A stretch of 34,575 bases of DNA. It comes from Oscillibacter sp. Lineage in GTDB: Bacteria > Bacillota > Clostridia > Oscillospirales > Oscillospiraceae. A program made the position numbers and the translations under genes. Each line of letters begins with the position of its first letter. Position 1 is the first letter of the stretch. A model generated the notes under the pieces. It did no database searches, had not been told where the DNA came from, and saw only the letters and a list, made by a program, of their open reading frames with translations. The stretch covers positions 110,951-145,525 of the forward strand of contig JALCRR010000002.1 in assembly GCA_022652815.1 (NCBI GenBank), read 5' to 3'. Positions 7,098 through 15,435 of the stretch are shown in pieces.

Positions 7098-7658
7098 ATG
7101 GCAGGGCTCTGGGAGCTATTCTGGACATTTGCCAAGGTCGGCGTGATGACGTTTGGCGGCGGTTATGCCATGCTGCCGATTTTGCAGCGGGAAGTGGTAG
7201 AAAACAAGAAGTGGGCCACGGAGGAAGAACTGGCGGACTATTTTGCCATCGGCCAGTGTACGCCGGGCGTGATTGCGGTGAACACCGCCACCTTTATCGG
7301 GCACAAGACCCGGGGCGTGGCAGGCGGCATTGTGGCAACGCTTGGCGTGGTGTTTCCGTCTTTAATCATCATTTCCCTGCTGGCGGGACTGATCACCAAT
7401 TTTTCTGATTTGCCCGTGGTGCGCAAGGCGTTTGCCGGCATCCGGGTGTGCGTGTGCGTGCTGATTTTCAATGCGGTTTTAAAGCTGTGGAAAGGCGCGG
7501 TCAAGGGAAAACTGACGCTGGCTATTTTCCTCGTCGTCACGGCGGGTGCGCTGTTTACGAAGCTCTCCCCCGCGATCTTTGTGCTTTTGGCGCTGGGACT
7601 TGGCATCGGGATTGAACTCTTTGCGGGTCGAAACGCGAAGGGAGATGAGGCAAAATGA
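7098..7658 (+). CDS. Chromate transporter, half-size CHR protein 1
   Basis: This 186-residue membrane protein is a single CHR (ChrA-type) domain. Family marks are FGGGYAMLPILQREVV near residues 18-33 and the IGQCTPGVIAVNTATFIGH segment near 52-70. Five or six hydrophobic segments follow. Half-size CHR proteins usually work as pairs of opposite topology, and the next gene encodes the second half. Known members export chromate, but in gut anaerobes the physiological anion is uncertain. I chose ATG 7098 because of the AAAAGGGG site upstream; the frame is open further left to 7053 but that extension would include the promoter region. Confidence 0.9.
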   Translation: MAGLWELFWTFAKVGVMTFGGGYAMLPILQREVVENKKWATEEELADYFAIGQCTPGVIAVNTATFIGHKTRGVAGGIVATLGVVFPSLIIISLLAGLITNFSDLPVVRKAFAGIRVCVCVLIFNAVLKLWKGAVKGKLTLAIFLVVTAGALFTKLSPAIFVLLALGLGIGIELFAGRNAKGDEAK

Positions 7659-8221
7659 TTTACCTGCGCCTTTTCTGGGAATTTTTCAAGACCGGACTTC
7701 TGGCTGTGGGCGGCGGACTTGCCACGTTGCCATTTCTCTCCCGCATGGCGGACACCACCGGGTGGTTTACCCGCGCGCAGCTTGCCGACATGGTGGCGGT
7801 GTCCGAGTCTACACCTGGCCCCATTGGTGTCAACATGGCGACCTATGTGGGATTTACTGCCGGCGGTGTTCCCGGGGCGGTCATCGCCACGCTGGGACTG
7901 GTGACCCCGTCGATCCTCATCATTATCCTCATTGCCGTGTTTTTGAGAAACTTCAAGGATAACCGCTTTGTGACCTCGTCCTTCCGCTGCCTGCGCCCCG
8001 CCTCCACGGGCCTAATCGCGGCGTCGGGACTGGGCGTGGCCGCCACGGCGCTGCTAAACGCTGGCGGAGCGGGAATTCTCGGCAGCATCAGCTGGCGGGG
8101 TGTCCTTCTGGCAGCGGCACTGCTGGTGGTGACGCGGTGGATTCCCAAGACAAAAAAATGGCACCCCATCGTATGGATCGGGTGCTCGGCTGTCGTGGGA
8201 ATTTTGTTCTTCCCAGTGTAA
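7655..8221 (+). CDS. Chromate transporter, half-size CHR protein 2
   Basis: This is the second single-domain CHR protein, 188 residues. It shows VGGGLATLPFLSRM near residues 18-31 and SESTPGPIGVNMATYVGF near 49-66, the matching CHR motif. It starts in an ATGA overlap with the first gene (4 bases), so the two are translationally coupled and very probably form a heterodimer. A strong hairpin at 8298-8335 ends the unit. Function beyond anion transport is not determined by the sequence. Confidence 0.9.
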   Translation: MIYLRLFWEFFKTGLLAVGGGLATLPFLSRMADTTGWFTRAQLADMVAVSESTPGPIGVNMATYVGFTAGGVPGAVIATLGLVTPSILIIILIAVFLRNFKDNRFVTSSFRCLRPASTGLIAASGLGVAATALLNAGGAGILGSISWRGVLLAAALLVVTRWIPKTKKWHPIVWIGCSAVVGILFFPV

Positions 8222-8297
8222 AAAGGGTGTCTTTCAACGCAAAAACTGCGCTGTCCGGCGCGCAAGCGTACTCTCCCCGGATGCGCTGTTTTTATCA

Positions 8298-8335
8298 GAA
8301 ATGCCTGCCGAAAAAGCTTTTTCGGCAGGCATTTC
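8298..8335. terminator. Bidirectional terminator between chromate transporter and histidine kinase
   Basis: A perfect 38-base palindrome (axis between 8316 and 8317) with arms GAAATGCCTGCCGAAAAAG lies between two convergent genes. It is the only credible terminator for either side and abuts the kinase stop codon. Confidence 0.85.
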
Positions 8336-8336
8336 G

Positions 8337-9572
8337 TTACTTTTTCAAAGGCAGCGTCAGAATAAACCGGGTGGAAGTGTCGTCGCTTTCGGCCTTCAGA
8401 GTACCCTTGTGCTCTGCGGCAATGGTGGCGGCGATGGGTAGACCCAGACCAAAGCCGGACTTCTCTCCCCGGGAGGCATCTGCCCGGTAAAACCGTTCAA
8501 ACAGCCGGGAGAGTTGCTCCGGAGGGATGGGGCCGGCGGCGTTGCGATTTTCCACCAGCAGCCGGGCGTGTTTTTCCTGCCGCTGGAGTGTCATACGGAT
8601 GGTGGCACCGTCGGCGCCGTATTTGATGGCGTTGTCCAGCAGGACGGAGAGAACCTGACGGAGTTTCTCCCCGTCGCCGGTGACGCAAATTCCCTCGGGA
8701 ATGTCATATTCCAGAGGCTTTCCGGACTCAAAGGCTACCGGCTCAAAGGAGAGGGCACAGTCATCCGCTACATCGGAAAGGCTGACCTGCGAGTAGACCG
8801 AGGTGCGAACCATATTGTCCGCCCGGGCCAGCGTCAGCATTTCCTCCACCAGCGTTTTCATGCGGCTGGCCTCGGAGGAAATGTTGTCCGCCCAGCGGGC
8901 AGCCTTTCCCGGCAAAGGGGCAGATTCCATCAGCTCCGCATTGGAGAGGATGACCGTCAGCGGCGTTTTTAGCTCGTGGGAGGCGTCGGAGAGAAACTGG
9001 CGCTGCTGCGTCCACGCCTTTTCCACGGGCTTTGTGACCCAGTAGCTCAGCAGGAATGAGACACCCAGCAGCAAAAAGAGCGCCGCAAGGCCGATTTGAA
9101 GGTAAGAGGCCATCATGGATTTGAGAGTGGCTTGCTCCATAGACGTGTCCACAAAGGCAATCTGGGTGTAAAGACCGTTGTCCTGGCGCAGATACCGCAG
9201 ACCGTAGTCCGAAATGGTGCCCACTGCGGCGGACTGATCCATGCAGCTTTGTAAAATGGCAGACAGCGTCTCGGTATTTTCCAGATCATCGTAGTTGCCG
9301 CCGGTAATATAGGCGGTGGTGCCGTTCCAGATCTGCACGGTGAAGTAGGGCAGCTGAACCTTGCCGGTGCCCAGACTAAAGCTGGGTTTTGTATCGTCTC
9401 CGGGCAGCGTAGCCACGCTGTCCTCGTATATAACCCGCTCCAAAACGGCCTTGCTGGCGCGCTCAATGTTGTGTTCCGAGGCGGTGTAAACCGAGAGAAA
9501 CACCACCGCCAATACAGCCGTTACCAGCAGCATGCACACGCCCACAAATTTTAGGCGCAGTTTTTTAATCAC
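8337..9572 (-). CDS. Sensor histidine kinase
   Basis: This 411-residue membrane kinase has two transmembrane segments (about 8-30 and 157-178) around an extracytoplasmic sensor region of some 125 residues. The dimerisation/phosphoacceptor site is FLSDASHELKTP with His199. The N box is LLDNAIKYG, and GFGLGLPIA is the G2 box. The usual D-box Asp is not clear: the segment reads NRNAAGPIPPEQL, a variant seen in Firmicute kinases. There is hardly any HAMP domain between the second membrane helix and the phosphoacceptor helix. The gene starts with GTG, 7 bases after an AGGGG site. It follows the response regulator on the same strand after 117 bases. Confidence 0.93.
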   Translation of the reverse strand: MIKKLRLKFVGVCMLLVTAVLAVVFLSVYTASEHNIERASKAVLERVIYEDSVATLPGDDTKPSFSLGTGKVQLPYFTVQIWNGTTAYITGGNYDDLENTETLSAILQSCMDQSAAVGTISDYGLRYLRQDNGLYTQIAFVDTSMEQATLKSMMASYLQIGLAALFLLLGVSFLLSYWVTKPVEKAWTQQRQFLSDASHELKTPLTVILSNAELMESAPLPGKAARWADNISSEASRMKTLVEEMLTLARADNMVRTSVYSQVSLSDVADDCALSFEPVAFESGKPLEYDIPEGICVTGDGEKLRQVLSVLLDNAIKYGADGATIRMTLQRQEKHARLLVENRNAAGPIPPEQLSRLFERFYRADASRGEKSGFGLGLPIAATIAAEHKGTLKAESDDTSTRFILTLPLKK

Positions 9573-9689
9573 AGGGCGTCCCCTCTCTTTCCGTTTCTTT
9601 CCCTGGCGTTTCCCATTGGGGTTTTACCGAATTCCGTCGAGACGACAGAAAAACTTCTCCGCAAAAAAGCCCACTTTTTCGTGAAAGCG

Positions 9690-10361
9690 TCAGTATTCCA
9701 GGCAGTAGCCCACCATACGAATGGTCTTGATTTTCACCGCAGAGTGCAGATGCTCCAGCTTTCTGCGCAGAAAGGAGATATAGACCTCCACGTTGTTGTC
9801 CTCCGCGTCGGATTCGTAGCCCCAGACCTTGACCAGAAGCTTTTCCTTGGTAATGATCTGGGTTTTGTTCAGCATCAACAGCTCCAGCATGTCAAATTCC
9901 TTGCGGGAAAGCCGCACGGATTTATCACCGCAAGAAAGGGTGAACGAGCTTTGCTCCAGCCGGAGATCCCCGCAGGTCACCGCATCGGTTTCCCGCAGTT
10001 CCGGCGAACGGCGTGTCAGCGCCCGGACGCAGGCCAGCAGCTCCTTGGGCTCAAAGGGCTTGGTCAGGTAGTAATCGGCGCCGGAATCCAGCCCCGTTAC
10101 CTTGTCTGCCGTCTCAGATTTGGCCGTCAGCATCAAAACCGGCGTGGAGTTTCCCTCCGCCCGGAGACGGCGCAACACCGTGAAGCCGTCCAGCTTGGGA
10201 AGCATCACGTCCAGCAAAATCACATCGTATATGGAGGAAAGGGCATTGTCCAGCCCGGCCTCGCCGTCATGGCAGACGTCGGCGGTGTAGCCGTTCAGCT
10301 CCAGCAGGTCCTGCAGCGTGGCGGCAAGGCGCACCTCGTCCTCAACAACCAAAACACGCAT
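9690..10361 (-). CDS. OmpR/PhoB family response regulator
   Basis: This 223-residue regulator has a receiver domain (1-115) with the acidic pair VVEDE, phosphoacceptor Asp51 in LLDVMLP and the KPF switch lysine, then an OmpR-type winged helix (about 125-223) with the SRKEFDMLELLM recognition layout. It is the partner of the kinase encoded next. The start at 10361 follows GAGGGA by 6 bases. The pair lies directly after the terminator of the Gld-type ABC operon, so it may respond to related envelope stress, but no binding site was found that proves this. Confidence 0.94.
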   Translation of the reverse strand: MRVLVVEDEVRLAATLQDLLELNGYTADVCHDGEAGLDNALSSIYDVILLDVMLPKLDGFTVLRRLRAEGNSTPVLMLTAKSETADKVTGLDSGADYYLTKPFEPKELLACVRALTRRSPELRETDAVTCGDLRLEQSSFTLSCGDKSVRLSRKEFDMLELLMLNKTQIITKEKLLVKVWGYESDAEDNNVEVYISFLRRKLEHLHSAVKIKTIRMVGYCLEY

Positions 10362-10411
10362 CGGTATTCCCTCATTTCATCGGATTCGCAGATGTCTCTG
10401 CGGAAAAACAA

Positions 10412-10447
10412 ATCAGGTGGAAGGCAACTTCTTGCCTTCCACCTGAT
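10412..10447 (-). terminator. Terminator of the Gld-type ABC operon
   Basis: A perfect 16-bp stem with a CTTC loop (arms 10412-10427 and 10432-10447) is followed on the minus strand by TTTGTTTTTCC. It lies 38 bases past the DUF4340 stop codon. Confidence 0.85.
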
Positions 10448-10485
10448 GATAGCAGGGTTTTCTTAAAATTACAATAAAATTGAGC

Positions 10486-11508
10486 TTATGCCTGCAAACC
10501 GCTTGCGGCTACGGACAAAATGGTGGCCAAAGCGTCGGAGGGCATGGAGTAAATCGTGGTATCGCCGTCCAGGCGTACATACCGGCTGGAGCCGTCGGTG
10601 GTGGTGCCGCCAATGGACAGCGTGTAGGTCGCGTCCTTCCCGGTGTCTGTGAGGTAATTCACGGTGAGAACGGCGGCAGGGGCGTCAAACCCGCACAAAG
10701 CTGCTGCCGCGCCAGTGGGTTTGTAATCCTCGCACTTGGCCAGAGTCGGGGCGGAGACGGCGCTGACCAGATCCGCCATGTAGTCCGTGACGTTGGCGCC
10801 TTCAGAGCGCCAGGAGACGGAGGGAGTGGAATCAGCGCTGGTGTCCGCACTGGAAGCGGCGTCGCCGCTTTCCGCCACGATGGCGGTGGCCATGGTTTCC
10901 ACGGCGCCGGTGACGGTGATGGAGGAAAGACGATCTTCTGTCAGAACGGGCAGCGTGGGCAGCGTCATCATTTCGTAAATGCCGGTGGCCAACTCCGTGT
11001 ACAGGGAGTCCGTGATGACATAGACGGTGGCCTCATCGTCGTTCATCATCATGTAATAGGAGCCGGAATCGCCCACCACGGCGTCACCCAGAGCAAAGGT
11101 GGTGGTGGAGCCGTCCTCTGCCGTGGCGGTCAGCGTTTCGGCAGGTTCGGAAAGGCCGTATGCGTCCAGCGTGTCGCCGTCCGTAATGGTCTGATGAGGC
11201 GTCAGACCGGTGATGGTATTGAGAATTTTGGTGATATAGTCGCTGTTCAGTGGGAACTCGGGGTCATCCGCCCAATACCATTCCCCATTTTCGTCCACGG
11301 CAAAGGACAGTGTGGCCGTGGAATTGGTATAGGTCAGCGCCTTGTAGGAAACGCCGGAATCCGTCACCGCGTCTGCAGCGGAGGATGCAGCTTCCGCTGC
11401 CGCGGCGTCGTGGCGCTTATTGATTGAAATGACGACAATCAGAAGGACAGCCAGCACGACAACAATGCCGCCCAGAATGCCCAGAGCCTTTTTTTGCGAT
11501 GCGTTCAT
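10486..11508 (-). CDS. DUF4340 domain protein of the Gld-type ABC system
   Basis: This 340-residue protein has one N-terminal membrane segment (about 8-27, IVVVLAVLLIVVIS) and a long extracytoplasmic part. Recognisable DUF4340 features are the repeated strand pattern in which a GEWYWADDPEFPLN block leads to a GLTPHQTI stretch, and TTFALGDAVVGDSGSYYMM. The C-terminal half repeats the same fold (SLSIGGTTTDGSSRYVRLDG). It is rich in Ala, Ser, Thr and Asp. The start ATG 11508 follows GGGAGG; the frame is open to 11577 but that extension overlaps the previous gene. It is the last gene of a four-gene unit with GldG-like, permease and ATPase genes. Its partner and substrate are unknown. Confidence 0.82.
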   Translation of the reverse strand: MNASQKKALGILGGIVVVLAVLLIVVISINKRHDAAAAEAASSAADAVTDSGVSYKALTYTNSTATLSFAVDENGEWYWADDPEFPLNSDYITKILNTITGLTPHQTITDGDTLDAYGLSEPAETLTATAEDGSTTTFALGDAVVGDSGSYYMMMNDDEATVYVITDSLYTELATGIYEMMTLPTLPVLTEDRLSSITVTGAVETMATAIVAESGDAASSADTSADSTPSVSWRSEGANVTDYMADLVSAVSAPTLAKCEDYKPTGAAAALCGFDAPAAVLTVNYLTDTGKDATYTLSIGGTTTDGSSRYVRLDGDTTIYSMPSDALATILSVAASGLQA

Positions 11509-11524
11509 GGAAAACCTCCCGTCC

Positions 11525-12982
11525 TTACAGCTTGCGGCGGCGCATCCAGCGGACAAAGCCGACAACCAGAGCCGCAACAGGAATGACGAAAATGAACAGA
11601 ACCGCCCAGATGCCGCCGGTGGTAATGGTGTTCGTGGGATCGGACAGGCTCACGGGATCGATGTTGATGGAAGAGATGTCCCCAAAGCCGCAGGTGATGG
11701 AGGACATAAAGAGATCCGTGTTGGACACGTTGGTGAAGGACTGCAAGATGTTGGAATTCACCAGAGAGTCCGAGCCGTAAACCGTGAGGCGGGCAGTCAT
11801 ACTGTCGTCGATAGCCTCCGTGGCAACGGCGGCGAGGGCGTAGGTGCCGGTGGCTTGATTGGCCTCATCCACCACGGCGATGCCGGATTCAGATGTGGAC
11901 AGGAAAGGCTTCACCGTAATGGAATCCCGGGCCGGAGTACCCACGGTCATACCGCGGGAGGCGTAAAAGAGCAGCGTGGAATCGCTGAACACGCCGGAGG
12001 CGGCGTCCACGTTGTTGTCCACCGTCGGGAAGATCAGATAGGGGTTATTCTGATAGGAGCGCTGGGGGTCGGCAATCATACCGTCTGCCACGGTCATGCC
12101 GTAGGTGGCGCACAGTTTTTCAAAGTTTGGCAGGCTCAAATTCTGGCCGGCCATGTTGTAAACCACTTGACCGCCCTTGGACAGAAAATCCAGAACCATG
12201 GAAAGCTCGTCGTCTGCCAGATCCCGGGTGGGATCGTTGAAGATCAGCAGGTCGCAGTCATCGGGAATTCCGCCGTCCGTCAACAGGTTGACGCTGGAAT
12301 CGGAGATGTGGACCTTTTTCATTAGTTCCGTAACGGAGATGGGCATGGCCGTCTCCTCGTGACCGGTCGTCTCGTAGGCCTTGCGGCTGGAGTTGGTCAG
12401 CACGCTGTCGATGGCGGAGGTCAAAAGCCCCTCGGCGTCGAAGTTTGTTTCGGTGTACTGATTGTAATAGTAATAGGCCATCTGGTCATAGCCAATGATG
12501 TCGTCAATGGAGATGGTCTCCTGACGGCCGGTTGCATCGCAGGTGACAACGATGGTGTTGGTGTCGCAGTTGTACTTGGTCAAAACGGAGGGATAGACGG
12601 TGGGGTTGGTGTACTCCACGCTCACATGATCCGAAAGATCCTCATACTTGCTCAAAAAGCGCACAATGCGGGAATCCATGGAATCCTTATCCGCCAGAAC
12701 ATGAATGACCAGATCATCGTTCACGTCCGCCAGATACTTTACGGTGGTGTCCGTGATGTTGTAAATCTTGCTGTTGGTCATGTCGAACTGCGTGGCGGTA
12801 TCGGGCAGCTGGGCAATCAGCAGATTGAACACAATCACGCCCACCACAGCCAGCACGGTCATGCCCGCGGAAAAGGCGCCACGGCGAGAATTGCGCTTTT
12901 TGGCCTCTGCGCTAATGGGAGCCAGGGCTTCCTTCTTCTGAGCCGGTGCTTCCCCGGCAGACTGTTTCTTAAAAATAGACAT
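11525..12982 (-). CDS. GldG-like ABC auxiliary protein
   Basis: This 485-residue protein belongs to the GldG/ABC-2 auxiliary family. It has a cytoplasmic N-terminus of about 35 residues (basic, KKQSAGEAPAQKKEALAP), a membrane helix (about 36-58), a large extracytoplasmic domain and a C-terminal membrane helix (about 455-478) followed by a basic tail (RWMRRRKL). The extracytoplasmic domain opens with the family-typical DMTNSKIYNITDTTVKYL and includes the DLLIFNDPTRDLADDELSMV block. It starts 13 bases after the permease stop with a GAGGAGGGAG site, and ends 16 bases before the DUF4340 gene. In gliding Bacteroidota GldF and GldG are needed for motility; Firmicute homologues have no assigned role that I can state. 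Confidence 0.85.
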   Translation of the reverse strand: MSIFKKQSAGEAPAQKKEALAPISAEAKKRNSRRGAFSAGMTVLAVVGVIVFNLLIAQLPDTATQFDMTNSKIYNITDTTVKYLADVNDDLVIHVLADKDSMDSRIVRFLSKYEDLSDHVSVEYTNPTVYPSVLTKYNCDTNTIVVTCDATGRQETISIDDIIGYDQMAYYYYNQYTETNFDAEGLLTSAIDSVLTNSSRKAYETTGHEETAMPISVTELMKKVHISDSSVNLLTDGGIPDDCDLLIFNDPTRDLADDELSMVLDFLSKGGQVVYNMAGQNLSLPNFEKLCATYGMTVADGMIADPQRSYQNNPYLIFPTVDNNVDAASGVFSDSTLLFYASRGMTVGTPARDSITVKPFLSTSESGIAVVDEANQATGTYALAAVATEAIDDSMTARLTVYGSDSLVNSNILQSFTNVSNTDLFMSSITCGFGDISSINIDPVSLSDPTNTITTGGIWAVLFIFVIPVAALVVGFVRWMRRRKL

Positions 12983-12995
12983 TTCGACTCCCTCC

Positions 12996-13862
12996 TCAGT
13001 TCCAGCGGCGCTTCTGCAGCACCTGATTGGTCAGGAACAACAGAAGGGCGATCAGCGAAAGGTACAGCAACATGCCGGAGAGGTCAAATACATGATCGGA
13101 GGCGAAAGAGTCAAAGGCATTCAGCAGGGAAAATTTGCCCAGCGCATTGGGCAGCAGGCTTTCAAACTTGGAGGAATCCCGCAGGTAAAGTCCCACGATG
13201 ATCGCCACGGCGAAAGCGCCCACGGTGCCGGTGATTTTCCAGTCGCTGGCCAGCAGATTCAAAAGGAAGCAGATCACAACCACTACAATGATCAGACCCA
13301 CCAGAGAACCCACGGCGGTGGTGGGCAGATAGCCCACAAGACCGTTCCAAAGATACATCACCAGCAAAATACCGAAGGTGGAGACGGCGGCAATGATCTG
13401 GCTTTCCGTCAGAGAGGAGAGCAGCAGACCCACGGCAATTTCCACCGCGCCAAGCAGGAAGAATGCAAAAATGGTGGCATAGTCCGCTTTCAAATAGGCC
13501 GTGCCGTTAAGCTTGATGATGATGGGGCACAGGCAGGAGACAGCCACGGGCACCAGAAAAACCGTCAGCAGGGCAAAATACTTGCCCAGAATGACAGAGC
13601 CGATGGAGGCTGGAGACGTCAGCAGCAGCTGATCCGTCTTGGAGCGGCGTTCCTCTGCCATGGAGCGCATGGTCAGAATGGGAATGATGACCATAAACAC
13701 AAACAATGTAGCGCTCAGCGCGTCGGAGAAGTACGGCTTGCCGCCGAACAGGTTGTAGGCCATGAAATAGATGCCGATAAACACGGTCAAAATGGCAATA
13801 AACAGCCAGCCGATCATGGAGTTGAAATAGGAGCTGACCTCCCGCTTATAAATTGCTTTCAT
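12996..13862 (-). CDS. ABC-2 type permease (GldF-like)
   Basis: This 288-residue membrane protein has six hydrophobic segments and the layout of an ABC-2 permease. Marks include the N-terminal MKAIYKREVSSYFNSMIGW and the RSMAEERRSKTDQLLLTSP loop, which is the conserved coupling segment of this permease class. Its start overlaps the ATPase gene by 17 bases, so translation is coupled. Together with that ATPase it forms the membrane channel or pump of the Gld-type system. Confidence 0.9.
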   Translation of the reverse strand: MKAIYKREVSSYFNSMIGWLFIAILTVFIGIYFMAYNLFGGKPYFSDALSATLFVFMVIIPILTMRSMAEERRSKTDQLLLTSPASIGSVILGKYFALLTVFLVPVAVSCLCPIIIKLNGTAYLKADYATIFAFFLLGAVEIAVGLLLSSLTESQIIAAVSTFGILLVMYLWNGLVGYLPTTAVGSLVGLIIVVVVICFLLNLLASDWKITGTVGAFAVAIIVGLYLRDSSKFESLLPNALGKFSLLNAFDSFASDHVFDLSGMLLYLSLIALLLFLTNQVLQKRRWN

Positions 13863-14901
13863 CGGATTTCCCCTCCTTCTTCTCGGTTTCCTCTGCGGCA
13901 GGGACTTCCTGCGCGGGAATTTCCTCCGCGGCAGGCTCCCGCTTTAGGAGCTTGGCGGCCTCTGCGGCCACGGCGTCATCGTCGTCCGTCAGATCCAGGA
14001 ACACGTCTTCCAAGGAAGCCATTCGAGGCTTGATTTCCAGCAGCGGGCAGTTTGCCTTTGCAAAGGCAAAGAACAGCGCCTCCCGCAGATCGCCGGAGGT
14101 GGCCAGCGTCATGCGGACGGTGTCGTCGGTATGTTCCGTGAACGTGTGGCGCTGAATGCCGTCCACCGTCATCAGAATCTGCTCCACCGTTTCCTCGCTG
14201 CCCTTGGCCAGAAGCTCCATCTGGTCGCTGGAGGAGAGCATTTCCTCCAGATTTTCCGGGGTGTCGCAGGCAACGAACTTGCCCTTGCGGATAATCAGAA
14301 CGTGGTCGCACACGGCGCGGATTTCAGAGAGAATATGGGAGGAGATAATGACCGTGTGCTCCTCCGCCAGATGGCGGATCAAAGCACGGATTTCCACCAC
14401 CTGCTTGGGGTCCAGACCCACGGTGGGCTCGTCGAGAATGATAATCTTCGGGAAGCCCAGAATGGCCTGTGCCAGACCCACGCGCTGGCGGTAGCCCTTG
14501 GACAGGTTTTTAATCAGACGGTTGACCATGTCCTCCAGATGGGTTAGGGCAATGGCTTTACCAATCTGATTTTCCCGGTCGTCCTTGTCGATCTTTTTCA
14601 GCTCTGCGCAAAAGCGCAGATATTCCATCACCGTCATATCGGGATACAGCGGCGGAATCTCCGGCAGGTAGCCGATGCACTTCTTAGCACCCTCGGGGTC
14701 GTCCAGTACGTTGTGACCCTCCACAATCACGTCGCCCTCTGTGGCGGCGAGATAACCGGTCATCATATTCATCGTGGTGGACTTGCCGGCACCGTTGGGC
14801 CCCAGAAAGCCGAAAATCTGGCCGTCGCCCACCGTAAAGCTCAGATGATCCACCGCGTTGTGGTCGCCGTATCGCTTTACCAGGTTTTTCACTTCAATCA
14901 C
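13846..14901 (-). CDS. ABC transporter ATPase of the Gld-type system
   Basis: This 351-residue ATPase has Walker A GPNGAGKST near residue 37, the signature LSKGYRQRVGLAQAI near 135, and Walker B IIILDEPTVGLD near 158. Residues after 220 form a C-terminal accessory domain, and the last 40 residues are a charged Glu/Ala/Lys-rich tail not needed by the family. The best start is GTG 14901, 8 bases after GGAGG; ATG 14955 would place the ribosome binding site inside the gene. It is the first gene of the four-gene operon (ATPase, permease, GldG, DUF4340). Confidence 0.92.
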   Translation of the reverse strand: MIEVKNLVKRYGDHNAVDHLSFTVGDGQIFGFLGPNGAGKSTTMNMMTGYLAATEGDVIVEGHNVLDDPEGAKKCIGYLPEIPPLYPDMTVMEYLRFCAELKKIDKDDRENQIGKAIALTHLEDMVNRLIKNLSKGYRQRVGLAQAILGFPKIIILDEPTVGLDPKQVVEIRALIRHLAEEHTVIISSHILSEIRAVCDHVLIIRKGKFVACDTPENLEEMLSSSDQMELLAKGSEETVEQILMTVDGIQRHTFTEHTDDTVRMTLATSGDLREALFFAFAKANCPLLEIKPRMASLEDVFLDLTDDDDAVAAEAAKLLKREPAAEEIPAQEVPAAEETEKKEGKSDESNL

Positions 14902-14964
14902 ACGAACATCCTCCTTTAAGGGCGGTGCAAAAGACAGAATCCGCCCTATTTTCACGCGTTGTAC

Positions 14965-14970
14965 ATTATA
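14965..14970 (-). promoter_or_regulatory. -10 box of the Gld-type operon promoter
   Basis: TATAAT lies 64 bases upstream of the GTG start. The -35 region is poor at 17 bases (AGCTTG), but a near-palindrome with CTTAA/TTAAG ends (14981-14997) covers it, which could be a regulator site. Confidence 0.45.
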
Positions 14971-14997
14971 AAGGCCCTATCTTAAAGCAAGCTTAAG

Positions 14998-15336
14998 GAA
15001 AATAGGAAAGGAAAAATCCCAAGACAGAAGAAAAAATTTAAAAAATTCTACCATTTTTTAAGATTCGTTATAGAAACCGGCGGTATTTTATAATCATCCT
15101 CCGGGGGTGCAAACCCGAGGGACCCGCGATCCCCTCCTTTTGGGAGCGACTGATTTGCGAATCGCTTTTTCATTTTCTTCTTCTTTTTTTCTCTCTCTAA
15201 ACGAAACGGGCTGCCTTTTGGCAGCCCGTTTCGCACATTTCTGTCGGAAAGACGGGGAAGTCCAACAAATTAGGCCAAAAACACCGAAAAAAAGAGGGCA
15301 GTTTCCATAAATCGGACAATTTGACAGAACCTTTTC
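14998..15336. other. Intergenic region with hairpins, no convincing gene
   Basis: This gap between the divergent ABC operon and hydrogenase gene contains an A/T-rich stretch, a hairpin near 15100-15123 (CCTC..GGG against CCC..GAGG), and a perfect 14-bp stem at 15202-15233 (arm CGAAACGGGCTGCC). A 41-codon frame on the minus strand (15048-15173) starts with ATG but has no ribosome binding site beyond GAAGAAGAAA, so I do not call it. I recognise no riboswitch. Confidence 0.5.
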
Positions 15337-15365
15337 TTGCAAACATGAAAGGGCTTTATTATAAT
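15337..15365 (+). promoter_or_regulatory. Promoter of the hydrogenase gene
   Basis: TTGCAA (15337-15342) and TATAAT (15360-15365) are separated by 17 bases. The leader would be about 64 bases and includes GAAGGAG just before the start codon. Confidence 0.8.
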
Positions 15366-15435
15366 GAGTACGCGAATTGATTCTAAAAGAAGGAACTGCT
15401 AACGCAAATATGCGTTTTATGAAGGAGAGAACAAG

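Noticed and set aside
15048-15173. 41-codon minus-strand frame upstream of the Gld-type operon
   Set aside because: It has an ATG but no ribosome binding site and overlaps hairpins; conservation data would be needed to call it.
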